Source: an uncultured Bacteroidaceae bacterium (GTDB lineage Bacteria; Bacteroidota; Bacteroidia; Bacteroidales; Bacteroidaceae). From it: 64,000 nucleotides of DNA. The position numbers and the translations under genes were made by a program. The notes under the pieces are model-generated. The model was not told where the DNA came from and ran no database searches. It saw only the letters and a program-made list of their open reading frames with translations. The DNA lies in contig CAKRYD010000009.1 of the NCBI GenBank assembly GCA_934426255.1, positions 20,136-84,135 on the forward strand, in the 5' to 3' direction. Positions 17,112-25,537 of this stretch are shown in pieces. Numbering within the stretch: position 1 is the stretch's first letter; each line of letters begins with the position of its first letter.

Positions 17112-19154
17112 ATGACTTTCAAAAGCTTTCTTTCTGCAGCCTTGATTGTACTGTCCTTTTCAGCTTGCAAAGACCAGGTTGATGACAGCGATTTGTACAC
17201 ATTTACAGGCGAAACGGCTTACAGCTTCCTTAAAGGATCTGAAGATTATTCCGATTATGCTTACATCTTGTCGAAGGTAAAGTTAAGTAAGCGTTCTCCA
17301 TCGACTGTTGCCGAGTTGCTTTCGGCTCGAGGCAACTACACGGTCTTTGCGCCCAATAATAAGGCCATTGAATCCTATTTGGATTCCATTTATGGCACAA
17401 CGGGTTATGATATTACGCAAATTCCCGATTCGACAGCCGAGTTTATTGCCAAGAACAGCATTATCGACAACGGAGACAATGAAGCCTACTTGTCGACCGA
17501 TTTCGTGGTAGGTGCATTGAGTACAACGAATATGAATAACCGATACATCCAGATCAATTACGGCAACGATGAGAATGGCTCGCTGATTACCCGTGTCAAT
17601 AACAAATCAAAAATCATAGTACCAGATAACGAAGTATATAATGGTGTGGTGCATACGATAGATCATGTTGTTGATATGAGTGCATCCTCACTTCCCGACT
17701 TGATTAAGAATACCGATAACCTCCGTATTTTCTCAAAACTGCTGGAACTGACAGGATGGGCCGATTCCATGGTGGAATACTTAGACGAGTATTATGAATA
17801 CAACCATCCCGAATTCGGCTCCATTGACCCGGGTAATACATCGGGTGGCGAAGTCGGTCCCAGTCCAGAGCACCGTTTTATCGGTTATACGGCTTTTGTC
17901 GAAACCGATAGCCTGTTTGAAGCTCAATGGAATATACCTGCTCCGATTGTCAATGCCGGAAAAGTCGAGAATTATGATGAAATCATCGATGCCGTGAAAG
18001 CAAAGTGCCAGGAAGCTTATCCGCAAGCAACGGCCGAAGACATGAAGAGCCAGGACAACGCTGTCAACCAGTTCGTTTCATATCACTTGTTGCCCATGCG
18101 AATTATCTACAATAAACTCGTCATTCATAAAAATGAGATGGGTTATGCATGGAAATCGCCTGAAGTACTGACAATTAACTGCTGGGAATATTACGAAACA
18201 ATGGGCAAGCCTCGTCGTCTGATAAAACTGACTGAAGGCTCACAGACCGAAGGCAAGCGCATCAACCGATATTCGCAATACGAAAACGGATTCTATGACA
18301 GCTATCGTGAAAAGCCCACTCACCGTCCCGGTGCTTTGATTTATGAGAGCAACGGAACCAGGACAACAAACGCCCTCAACGGCTTCTACTATCCCGTCAG
18401 TGAAGTGCTTGTCTATGACAATGAAGTTCCACAAAAAGTTCTGAACGAACGTTTGCGTTTCGACTTCGCAGCTATTTGTCCCGACTTGATGACCAATGGT
18501 CAGCGCCAGGTTGACGATACGGATTGGAGATTCATTCCACAAGGCTATTTGAAGAATTGGTGGTATACCGAAGATACCTATTGGAGATATGTGCCATATT
18601 GGAATGGCGGTAACGACAATCTGCAATGCGACGAAATCAACATCCTGGGTCAGTACGACTTGACATTCAAGTTGCCTCCCGTTCCCTATGAAGGTACATG
18701 GGAATTCCGCATCTGTGCGCCTGAGATACAGCACTTCGGTATGTTCCAAGTTTATCTTGGTACAGATCGCCAGAACCTGCCTCCTATCGGCCTGCCTCTT
18801 GATTTCCGTTTGCCATCAAGCAATCCCACCATCGGATGGCGTGCAGATACCAATGATTTGGATGAAAACAGGGAAATCGACAAGGACATGCGCAATCACG
18901 GATATATGAAAAATTGTATGCACAACGGACGTCCTAACGGAGGATCAGCCGTGACCTTGCCCATGCGTGCTGCACAAGGTGACTATATACGTCTTCGTAA
19001 AATTCTTTGGAGCGGCAACATGTCACCCAACGAAACCTATTATGTGCGCATCAAGTCAGTGCTCGAAAATACACGTACTTGCTGTATGCTCGACTACTTT
19101 GAACTGGTACCCAAATATATATATAACGGACCGCTGCCTGAGGATCCGTGGTGA
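17112..19154 (+). CDS. Fasciclin (FAS1)-domain surface lipoprotein, copy 2
   Basis: A 680-residue paralogue of the preceding gene, collinear along its whole length. The lipobox Cys19 (FSAC) is followed by KDQVDDSD. The FAS1 motifs are ARGNYTVFAPNNKAI and NEVYNGVVHTIDHVV. Near-identical C-terminal blocks are shared (FRLPSSNPTIGWRADTNDLDE, DKDMRNHGYMKN, YVRIKSVLENTRTCCMLD), as is the end EDPW. Divergence is concentrated around residues 230-300 and 395-420, which may mark exposed loops. It has its own promoter and a strong terminator. It probably arose by tandem duplication. Confidence 0.88.
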   Translation: MTFKSFLSAALIVLSFSACKDQVDDSDLYTFTGETAYSFLKGSEDYSDYAYILSKVKLSKRSPSTVAELLSARGNYTVFAPNNKAIESYLDSIYGTTGYDITQIPDSTAEFIAKNSIIDNGDNEAYLSTDFVVGALSTTNMNNRYIQINYGNDENGSLITRVNNKSKIIVPDNEVYNGVVHTIDHVVDMSASSLPDLIKNTDNLRIFSKLLELTGWADSMVEYLDEYYEYNHPEFGSIDPGNTSGGEVGPSPEHRFIGYTAFVETDSLFEAQWNIPAPIVNAGKVENYDEIIDAVKAKCQEAYPQATAEDMKSQDNAVNQFVSYHLLPMRIIYNKLVIHKNEMGYAWKSPEVLTINCWEYYETMGKPRRLIKLTEGSQTEGKRINRYSQYENGFYDSYREKPTHRPGALIYESNGTRTTNALNGFYYPVSEVLVYDNEVPQKVLNERLRFDFAAICPDLMTNGQRQVDDTDWRFIPQGYLKNWWYTEDTYWRYVPYWNGGNDNLQCDEINILGQYDLTFKLPPVPYEGTWEFRICAPEIQHFGMFQVYLGTDRQNLPPIGLPLDFRLPSSNPTIGWRADTNDLDENREIDKDMRNHGYMKNCMHNGRPNGGSAVTLPMRAAQGDYIRLRKILWSGNMSPNETYYVRIKSVLENTRTCCMLDYFELVPKYIYNGPLPEDPW

Positions 19155-19167
19155 TCAAATGCAATAG

Positions 19168-19232
19168 GGTCTACATAAAAACAGCGTCGGCTTAATGAAC
19201 CAACGCCGTTTTTATGTAGACCGTTTTTTATT
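19168..19232 (+). terminator. Terminator after the second fasciclin gene
   Basis: GGTCTACATAAAAAC (19168-19182) is perfectly inverted at 19208-19222, followed by a G(T)6 run. Confidence 0.85.
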
Positions 19233-19460
19233 TCATCGTTTTGCAGCCTTGACGCCTCAAAATCGTTTGTCTGCTGCGGTTCGTTTCAGCAAGAGTCAGT
19301 ATAAGTCCTGTTTTTCCGTCCTGCTGCGGTTGAATTTTATGCCAGGCAATTGTGTTCAGAGCCATCAAGAATAAGAACTGAAATGCATGAAATGGAACTT
19401 TGCAATCACTCACATTATATCTCGGAAAAGGCGATATGCCATTACGCACATTCCCGCATT

Positions 19461-19592
19461 GTATGTGGCAGCCTCTCATATAGTATGTGGTAGCCTCTCA
19501 TATAGTATGTGGTAGCCTCTCATATAGTATGTTGGAGCTTCCCGGATTGTATGTGACGAGCTCTCGGATAGAATGTTGTCTTTTCCCGATTT
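19461..19592. repeat. Six tandem 22-bp units
   Basis: Units start at 19461, 19483, 19505, 19527, 19549 and 19571. The first three are nearly identical (GTATGTGG.AGCCTCTCATATA) and the last three are degenerate. There are no spacers, so this is not a CRISPR array. The core matches the block at 7236-7345. Confidence 0.85.
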
Positions 19593-19596
19593 TAAT

Positions 19597-19618
19597 AGTG
19601 TGAAACGGAAGGTGGTAT
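19597..19618. repeat. 22-bp direct repeat, left copy
   Basis: These 22 bases, from AGTGTGAAACGG to AAGGTGGTAT, occur again without mismatch at 23566-23587. The two copies flank the first BspA-like gene and the TIR remnant. Confidence 0.85.
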
Positions 19619-19624
19619 TCAATT

Positions 19625-19779
19625 TATTGCTGTCCGCTAAAGTGTAAATCTCCAATTTCAACCTACTGAATGATAGGAGTAGGACTTAAAATTAGCCATG
19701 GACAAGCTCCCTATGGACTTTCTTTTGATTGTTTGACGACTATTTTTTAGTCAACCAAAAGTTTTAGCGGACAGCAATA
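19625..19779. mobile_element. MITE-like element with 17-bp inverted ends
   Basis: TATTGCTGTCCGCTAAA at 19625-19641 is the exact inverse of TTTAGCGGACAGCAATA at 19763-19779. It encloses 121 bases with no ORF but with an internal palindrome (GACTATTTTTTAGTC). The layout fits a non-autonomous insertion element or IS remnant. I see no clear target-site duplication and cannot assign an IS family. Confidence 0.5.
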
Positions 19780-19837
19780 TATTCAATTGAGAAATACAGC
19801 CTTCATCTTTTATTCGTCTAAAGGATAGTAGTGGTGC

Positions 19838-22283
19838 CTATCTTGTCCTTACCTTGCGCGTTGTTCCATCGCTCATACGGATAATATTGATGCCTTTTTG
19901 CGGCGCTGTCAGACGAGTACCGTTGATGCTGAAGCGTTCTGTTTCGGTAGTACTATCAGCCTCCAAACCTTTTACGCCAGTCTCGATGGTGCCGTAGAAA
20001 AAGAAATCTTTCCATTGTTCGGCTGCTTTATAAGCATCAGTTTTGATGGAAGGTACATAAAGTGTGCACGTCCACTTGTTAATATCAGTCAGAGCCTGGT
20101 CGCCGCAAGTAGGTGGAACTTCAGCCTTGGCAACAAGTTTTGTCATGGATATGCAGTCGGAAAAGGCTTCCTTGCCGATAGATTCCAAACTTGTTCCAAA
20201 CGAAAAACTTTCGAGCGAAGCACAGCCGGAGAAGGCGTAATCGCCAATTGTCTTAATGCCGTTTCCGATGGTCACATTTTTCAAGTTTGTACAACCATAA
20301 AATTCGTTTTCGGATATCTCAGTTTCCTTGTCGATGATTTCTACCGTTTCAAGGCTTGTGTTACGGTAGAAAGGAGAATATCCGTAAGCGGAAGATGTTT
20401 TATAAGTGATATTGCCTCCTATGTAGATATTCTTTAGCGGACAATCATAAAACAATGGGTTTGCTTTTATTAAACCTGAATAATTTAATGGGTTGTAACC
20501 TAATGTCAGTTCGGTGTCTCTGTCGGCAATGTTTACTTGTGTCAATGATTTGCAGCCCATGAATGCGTTGTTTTGGATGCTGTCCACATTCTTGGGTATT
20601 GTGATATTGGCAAGAAGCGAACAGTTACTAAAAGTACCCTCTTCGATTTTACTAAGTCCCGAACCGATATGTACTGATGACAAGCTGCTGCATCCTGCGA
20701 AGCATGACTCTCCCATATTCGTGACAGAGTTGGGGATGACTATTTTCTGTAATTTCGTACAGTTGTTAAATGCGTTGTTGCCTATACTTTCAAGTGTCTC
20801 CTTCAGGTCTATATTTGCCATCTTTTCGCAAGAAGAAAAGGCGTGATCACCGATTGCTTTTGCTTTTATATCTGCTTCGGTGATTCCGTAACAATTACAG
20901 AAAGCATAGTCTCCAATGCTTCCTTCATTTAAGTTGACACTAACCTTATTAAGATAGTTATTGTTAAAGCAGAAGTAGGGCTTGATTTCATTTACCGTAA
21001 ATTCTACGCCTTTATATTTTACGGTAGTAGATATGTTGGCAACTGTTATGGTAGAATCGTAAGTACAATCTATTGCATCGCAAGTGCGTTCCGATGGATT
21101 GACAGGAACATATTTAATACCATCGACTTCAAACAATGAACTAAGATATGGATATATAGTTACGTTGCCTCTGAATTCTTTGTAAGAATCATTGGTCACA
21201 TAATGTGTTGTAGTATTTTTTTCGAAGTTAAAGTCAGTGTATTTGTATCCATGTGGAGGGGTATTTGTTAACCAAATGAATTTACATGGATTATTCTGTG
21301 CAAACGCATTATATCCAATGTTTTGTACGCCAGTGCCAATGGTGATACTACGCAGCCTGCAACCATTGAACGCACTCTCTTCAATCGTTGTGACGGAGTT
21401 TGGAATGGTGATGTTGGTCAGGCTGGTGCAACCATAGAACGCCCATCGTTCAATCGTTGTGACGGAGTTGGGAATGGTGATATTGGTCAGGCTGGTGCAA
21501 CCTCTGAACGCGCTTTCTCCAATCGTTGTGACAGAGTTGGGAATGGTGATGTTGGTTAGGCTGGTGCAATCGTAGAACGCACTCTCTCCAATCGTTGTAA
21601 CGGAATTTGGAATGGTGATGTTGGTCAGGCTGGAGCAATTAGAGAACGCGTAGTCTCCAATCGTCGTGACAGAATTTGGAATGGTGATGTTGGTTAGGCT
21701 GGTGCAATCGTAGAACGCACCCTTTCCAATCGTTGTGACGGAATTTGGAATGGTGATATTGGTTAGGCTGGTGCAACCCCCGAACGCGCTATTCCCAATC
21801 GTTGTAACGGAGTTTGGAATGGTGATATTGGTTAGGCTTTTGCACTCACTGAACGCGCTATTCCCAATCGTTGTGACGGAATTTGGAATGGTGATATTGG
21901 TTAGGCTGGAGCAATAGCTGAACGCGTAGCCTCCAATCGTTGTGACAGAATTTGGAATGGTGATATTGGTCAGGCTGGTGCAATCGTAGAACACACCCTC
22001 TCCAATCGTTGTGACGGAGTTGGGAATAGTGATGTTGGTCAGGCTTTCGCAATCGCGGAACGCGCCGTCTCCAATCGTTGTGACGAAATTTTTTTCCGTC
22101 ACAAGTTATTTCAGATGGGATGGCCAGGTCTTTGGCATTGCCTGAGTAACGAATAACAGTGCAAGTGGTTTCCGACAATAAATCATAATACAATTCTCCA
22201 ACCTTAAAGTCATAGGCGAAAGCCGGTGGACATGAGATGAGCAGGGTCATCAGAATCAATGTTTTTTTGAATAATGATTTCAT
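19838..22283 (-). pseudogene. BspA-like leucine-rich repeat protein with a frame break
   Basis: A secreted LRR_5 (BspA-type) protein in two frames. The ATG at 22283 opens a signal peptide (MKSLFKKTLILMTLL to PPAFA) and the usual BspA head (YDFKVGELYYDLLS...IPSEITCDGKKF). It then runs out of frame just where the repeats begin. The repeats continue in the next frame from about 22090 (VTTIGDGAF). A 7-A tract (22089-22095) sits at the break; one base fewer, or two more, restores the frame. Ten near-identical 23-residue repeats (TIGxxAFxxC.SLTNITIPNSVT) follow, then about 15 degenerate ones. The C-terminal tail is of the FSINGTR...GINIIRMSDGTTRKV type. It may be a pseudogene, a phase-variable gene or a sequencing error. 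Confidence 0.8.
21398..22090 (-). repeat. Ten near-identical 69-bp coding repeats
   Basis: Each unit encodes one 23-residue LRR. The stretch encoding SLTNITIPNSVTTI is almost unchanged at DNA level in all units, and differences cluster in the four to six codons around the conserved AF.xC. Such identity implies recent amplification or ongoing recombination. Confidence 0.85.
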
Positions 22284-22303
22284 ACTAATAATGTTATTTA
22301 GGT

Positions 22304-22645
22304 TTATGATTGGTTTTGTTCTTTGCTGCTGATCCACGATAGAATAGGGGTAAGTCCTTTTTCTGTTTTGACATAGAATTCCTTGTCGTTCAAGACCGCT
22401 TTAGGGTATATTTCCATATACGGCTGAATTTCATCGTTATTGTGTACATATACACAGATTTTGCCCCTTAAAGCATGGAAGTATCCCAACTCCCACGGTG
22501 TCCATCTGGAATTCTGACTGTTTTTTGTGTGTACGTACAGTAGAGCTTTTGCAGACATCAATCTTTCAATAATTACTTTTGCAGTGTTTTGATTTGTCAG
22601 CTCTCTTTTCAGGGCAGTTCGGTCACAGACCCAAGTAAAAGCAGT
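22304..22645 (-). pseudogene. TIR-domain protein fragment (N-terminus lost)
   Basis: The frame from about 22645 to 22304 reads WVCDRTALKREL...TAKVIIERLMSAKALLYVHTKNS...WTPWELGYFHALRGKICVYV. That is the C-terminal two thirds of a bacterial TIR domain, including the characteristic WxPWELGYF segment. It ends YVKTEKGLTPILSWIS. The first ~45 residues expected for such a protein, including the start, are absent. The frame simply runs back into the neighbouring small membrane gene in another phase. The ATG at 22558 could start an 84-residue stub, but this would lack the first strand and NAD-site glutamate region. It is probably a decayed effector gene of an anti-phage or NADase type. Confidence 0.65.
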
Positions 22646-22889
22646 CGAGCATGAAGAAAAACACGGCCGGTAAAATAATCAAGACCGGTTTCGCCAGTAC
22701 CGAGTTTGGGTCTGTCGGAATGGCTATGATTGCCGCTACAATGGCAATTGTCCAAGTCTTGCAACTTGCACTGTTTCCTGCCATTCTGTTAATGATGCCT
22801 TGAAGTATGAAGATGTGGCTTTGAACTGCCGCACTGTCTACTGAAAATTCTTGGCGATGGCTTTTTCCGTTTTCATCTTGATCCATCAT
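22623..22889 (-). pseudogene. Small two-TM membrane protein, 3' end truncated by fusion to TIR fragment
   Basis: An 88-residue protein with a polar head ending QSHIFILQGIINRMAGNSASCKTW and two hydrophobic helices (TIAIVAAIIAIP and VLIILPAVFFFMLDCFYLGL). In similar proteins that accompany TIR genes the second helix is followed by a cytoplasmic tail beginning near LERxFR. Here a TGA comes right after YLGL and the TIR reading frame starts in the same few bases. I infer a deletion that joined the two genes out of frame. The ATG at 22889 or 22886 is the start. It lies 64 bases after a strongly structured RNA region. Confidence 0.6.
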
Positions 22890-22952
22890 TCACATCCCTT
22901 TTTATTGCCATTAGTCCCCAATCATGGCGGATAATAAATGTATGAAAACGAA

Positions 22953-23041
22953 AGCGTGGGAACTTACCTGTTGTCCGTTCCACGAGTCGAGGCTCTTGCA
23001 TTGCCTATTATAGTTGAACAGACAACGTCAGAGCCCACGCC
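22953..23041 (-). ncRNA. Candidate structured RNA upstream of the two-TM/TIR remnant
   Basis: On the minus strand an outer stem GCGTGGG/CCCACGC (23034-23040 with 22954-22960) encloses an 11-bp stem: GTTGTCTGTTC (23016-23026) pairs with GAACGGACAAC (22970-22980), with one G-U pair. Further small hairpins lie inside. Two other hairpins lie upstream in the same strand (23341-23349 with 23318-23326; 23133-23146). A TACTTTTG box at 23368-23375 could start a ~400-base leader containing all of them. I recognise no named RNA family. Confidence 0.5.
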
Positions 23042-23565
23042 GATATGAAAACTAGACCATGATAATTCCTTATCCTTGCCACATCACATTCCAAAAGAAC
23101 GCGATTCCGGCTTGCAGGGAATTTCATGGCACGGTGTTATCACACCCGGGACATCTACCGTTGCTAAGTTCAAGACTATAATATCGAGAGTTGCAAGATT
23201 TCGACTCGTCAAGAACAGAGCGTCAAGTAAACGCCTTTTTATGTCTGCCTCTTTACCCACCCAACCTCCTTGTTTGCGGCTGTAAACCCACAAAAGGCTC
23301 GGCGTGTGCTGAGGCTTGGATGCATTGACCGAAGTGTATGAATGCACCCGACCAAATTATCCGATAGCAAAAGTACGATTAAAATACCAAACAAAAGAAA
23401 GAATGTGAAAGAAATTCCTTTGTATTACCTCCTAAAAAGGTCCTGAAAACGTTGTCGCATCCGCAAATGGCTACTGAAAAGATAGGCAGGCTTTCTGGTT
23501 ACTCCCTATAGTCCGTAATTTTGTTTGTAAAGTTACGAACTATCATGGAAAAGTGACCAAAAACA

Positions 23566-23587
23566 GTGTGAAACGGAAGGTGGTATG
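23566..23587. repeat. 22-bp direct repeat, right copy
   Basis: Identical over 22 bases to 19597-19618, in the same orientation, 3969 bases away. The sequences flanking the two copies are not alike. Confidence 0.85.
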
Positions 23588-23607
23588 TAAAATGGAGAAA
23601 TTTCAAA

Positions 23608-23648
23608 TAAAAACGATTCATATATATTCTATATGAATCGTTTTTATT
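23608..23648 (-). terminator. Hairpin terminator beyond the second BspA-like gene
   Basis: ATAAAAACGATTCATATA (23608-23625) is the exact inverse of 23631-23648, with a 5-base loop. It lies 94 bases past the stop of the minus-strand gene at 23743 and could act in both directions. Confidence 0.65.
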
Positions 23649-23742
23649 TTACGCAGATCCTGCTTCCTGGAAATTAGGAAATGCCTACCTTTGCGTTGCT
23701 GTCTAAAAGTTTGCCGGATGTAACGCTTCTTTTTTCAGTGAT

Positions 23743-24807
23743 TTATCTTTTCCAGACTTTCCGTGTGCTTCCGTCATTCATTTTCAGGATACTGATTCCG
23801 GGGGCAACTTTCGCCTGCTTGCGACCTTGCAGGTCATAGCGGCTGATGACTTTTATGTTTTGTCCGGTAATGTTTTTATTAATGCCTGTCAGATCGGATT
23901 CTACGATATTCAGTTTGTTCCAACCGCGTGCAGCTTTATAAGAAGCAGCGCTGCCTTTCGGTACGTATACGGTACAATTTTCGTCAATGCCATTGAAGCT
24001 GCTTTCGGCCGTTTCGGGGGCAGTCGGTGATAGGGAATAGATTTTTCCTAAGTTATAGCATAGGGCAAAGGCATATTCATTGATGCTTTTCAGATTAGCC
24101 GGCAGGTAGATGACACGAATGCTGTTGATGCCAAAGAAAGCTTTGGCTCCGATTTGTTGGACAGAAGCCATTGAGACTTTCTCCAGCCTGCGACAATAAA
24201 CAAAAGTACTGTCGCCAATATCGGTCACAGATGGCATATTGACTTCCTTTAGATTGTCTAAATTGCCAAAAGTAAAGACGCCAACTTTGGTAATGCTTCT
24301 GGGCAGGTCTATCTTTTCCAGTGAGGTGCAGTGTGCAAAGGTGCCGTATCCTAATTCAGGGACATTAGGGAGTTCTACTTTTTTCAGATTGGAACAGAAG
24401 GAAAACAATGCATGCCCAATTTCCTTTGCAGATTTTGGAAGGGAAATGCTGACCAGGTTACTGCATCCGGCAAACATTTCTCTTCCTAATACATTGTCTT
24501 GTGTAAACAGGTCACCAAACGAACTCTTGCCATATTTTTCACCGCCGCTTACGATATTGGCTTCCGATATGTCAAGATACCGGAGGCTTCCTTGCACCGT
24601 ATGGTCTGCACCGCACATTTTGCGTAGCAACACTATGTCACTGCCGTTCAAGTTGCCGGTCAGCTTCAAGTCTTCTACATTCCCAACTTCCTCTTCTGTC
24701 AACAGTGCCGCCAATGTTCCGGCTTCTGACACATTGACCACTTTTTGTCCTGCATAAGTTATGCTGCATATAAACAGGCTGACAACTGATAATAAAATAC
24801 GATACAT
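23743..24807 (-). CDS. BspA-like leucine-rich repeat secreted protein
   Basis: A 354-residue secreted protein. The signal peptide (MYRILLSVVSLFICSITYAG) is followed by a head region (about 20-105: VNVSEAGTLAALL...LKLTGNLNGSDIVLLRKM) typical of this Bacteroidales group. About seven degenerate LRR_5 repeats follow (105-265; LVSISLPKSAKEIGHALFSFCSNLKKVELP and similar). A repeat-capping stretch ends CTVYVPKGSAASYKAARGW, and the C-terminal tail YDLQGRKQAK...GISILKMNDGSTRKV matches the end of the other BspA-like gene nearby. The tail looks like a conserved secretion or anchoring signal. The repeats are divergent, unlike the amplified set of the neighbour. Confidence 0.85.
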   Translation of the reverse strand: MYRILLSVVSLFICSITYAGQKVVNVSEAGTLAALLTEEEVGNVEDLKLTGNLNGSDIVLLRKMCGADHTVQGSLRYLDISEANIVSGGEKYGKSSFGDLFTQDNVLGREMFAGCSNLVSISLPKSAKEIGHALFSFCSNLKKVELPNVPELGYGTFAHCTSLEKIDLPRSITKVGVFTFGNLDNLKEVNMPSVTDIGDSTFVYCRRLEKVSMASVQQIGAKAFFGINSIRVIYLPANLKSINEYAFALCYNLGKIYSLSPTAPETAESSFNGIDENCTVYVPKGSAASYKAARGWNKLNIVESDLTGINKNITGQNIKVISRYDLQGRKQAKVAPGISILKMNDGSTRKVWKR

Positions 24808-24848
24808 AATATATAGGGTTTAAAAATAACGCTATTGAATGATACTTC

Positions 24849-25297
24849 TTATTCTTTTGAAAACTTGCGTGTTTCTATAATAGTGTTGTCCACAACCAAC
24901 GAGCAAAAATAAATACCTGTAGTCCATTTTATGCCATTGAAAGAATATAGTCCTTTACCTCGTTCGCTAATTTCTTTTTCAGCGAGAATCCTGCCGTTTC
25001 CGTCTGCTATTCGTACTTGCGCAAAGTTAGCATTTTTTTAGATAAAACATGACTAAGACTTTGTTTTTTTGATGAAATGAATTTTATAGACCCTATGTTT
25101 TGCTCATCAGTTTGTTTCTTGAGTGATTGAACAGCATTTACCAACAAAGGGATTAAACCATTAATATCCAAAAGTATTTCTCCAGTCCAATCTTCTATCA
25201 ATAGGTTTGACAAATGTAGAGGTAATGTTGCAACCATTTCAAAACTGTTTGCAGAAATGGGGCTGTATATTGAAGAGATGCTGTAGAAAATATAGGA
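24849..25297 (-). pseudogene. Remnant of a secreted tail-fibre-type protein with a sorting tail
   Basis: The frame open from 25297 encodes SFEMVATLPLHLSNLLIEDWTGEILLDINGLIPLLVNAVQSLKKQTDEQ in pieces. This resembles the helical end of tail-fibre (S74 chaperone-type) proteins (..TGIIPLLVEAIKELK..). After a 7-A tract (25033-25039) the sense passes to another frame: NANFAQVRIADGNGRILAEK...GIYFCSLVVDNTIIETRKFSKE, a type IX secretion-like sorting tail ending at 24849. One extra A would restore a single frame (SKKNANFAQVR). The upstream part of the gene is missing, since a TGA closes the frame just above 25297. So this is a truncated and frameshifted relic. Confidence 0.6.
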
Positions 25298-25474
25298 TCA
25301 AGACTATGTTTTTCAATTACAGGGGAAGTTGATGCAATATAAAATAGAGCGGTTGCAATAAATCGGAATATACATGGAAATATTGGATGCGGACCGTTTC
25401 ATGCTCTTCTTGCGTTATCCAATTCAAAAAGTTAGTGAACAGCAATAAGGACGTTTGGCAGTTATACCTAAAAT
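25298..25474. other. Short gene-free stretch
   Basis: I see no gene or clear structure here. It may contain further unrecognised debris of the truncated gene at 24849-25297. Confidence 0.4.
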
Positions 25475-25509
25475 AAACAGCTTTCCATCATAGCGATGGA
25501 AAGCTGTTT
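25475..25509 (-). terminator. Terminator after the hexosaminidase gene
   Basis: AAACAGCTTTCCATC (25475-25489) is perfectly inverted at 25495-25509 with a 5-base loop. On the minus strand it ends in TTTATTTTA. Confidence 0.85.
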
Positions 25510-25537
25510 TGATAATGTGATTTGTTTTTCTTGTATG

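Larger units (their letters stand above)
19233..19837. other. Gene-free stretch with repeat array and small inverted-repeat element
   Basis: No gene is supported here. It holds the 22-bp array (19461-19592), one copy of a 22-bp direct repeat (19597-19618) and the inverted-repeat element (19625-19779), each listed separately. Confidence 0.6.
23042..23742. other. Gene-free stretch, probable long structured leader
   Basis: No supported gene. On the minus strand it holds a promoter-like TACTTTTG (23368-23375) and hairpins leading to the candidate RNA. An 87-codon open frame at 23084-23347 (minus) is listed under rejected items. The right end carries the second 22-bp direct repeat and a terminator. 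Confidence 0.5.

Noticed and set aside
19461..19592. CRISPR array
   Set aside because: The repeats are contiguous 22-mers without spacers, and no cas genes are present.
21323..21917. Plus-strand open frames opposite the BspA repeats
   Set aside because: They are the complement of the 69-bp repeats. The minus-strand LRR reading is the sensible one.
23084..23347. 87-codon open frame on the minus strand
   Set aside because: No recognisable domain or start signal. It overlaps several hairpins and looks like an incidental frame in a structured leader.
23481..23515. Cobalamin-riboswitch-like piece on the minus strand (CCAGAAAGCCTGCC)
   Set aside because: It resembles the closing segment of a B12 aptamer, but no B12 box or other signature is found around it.
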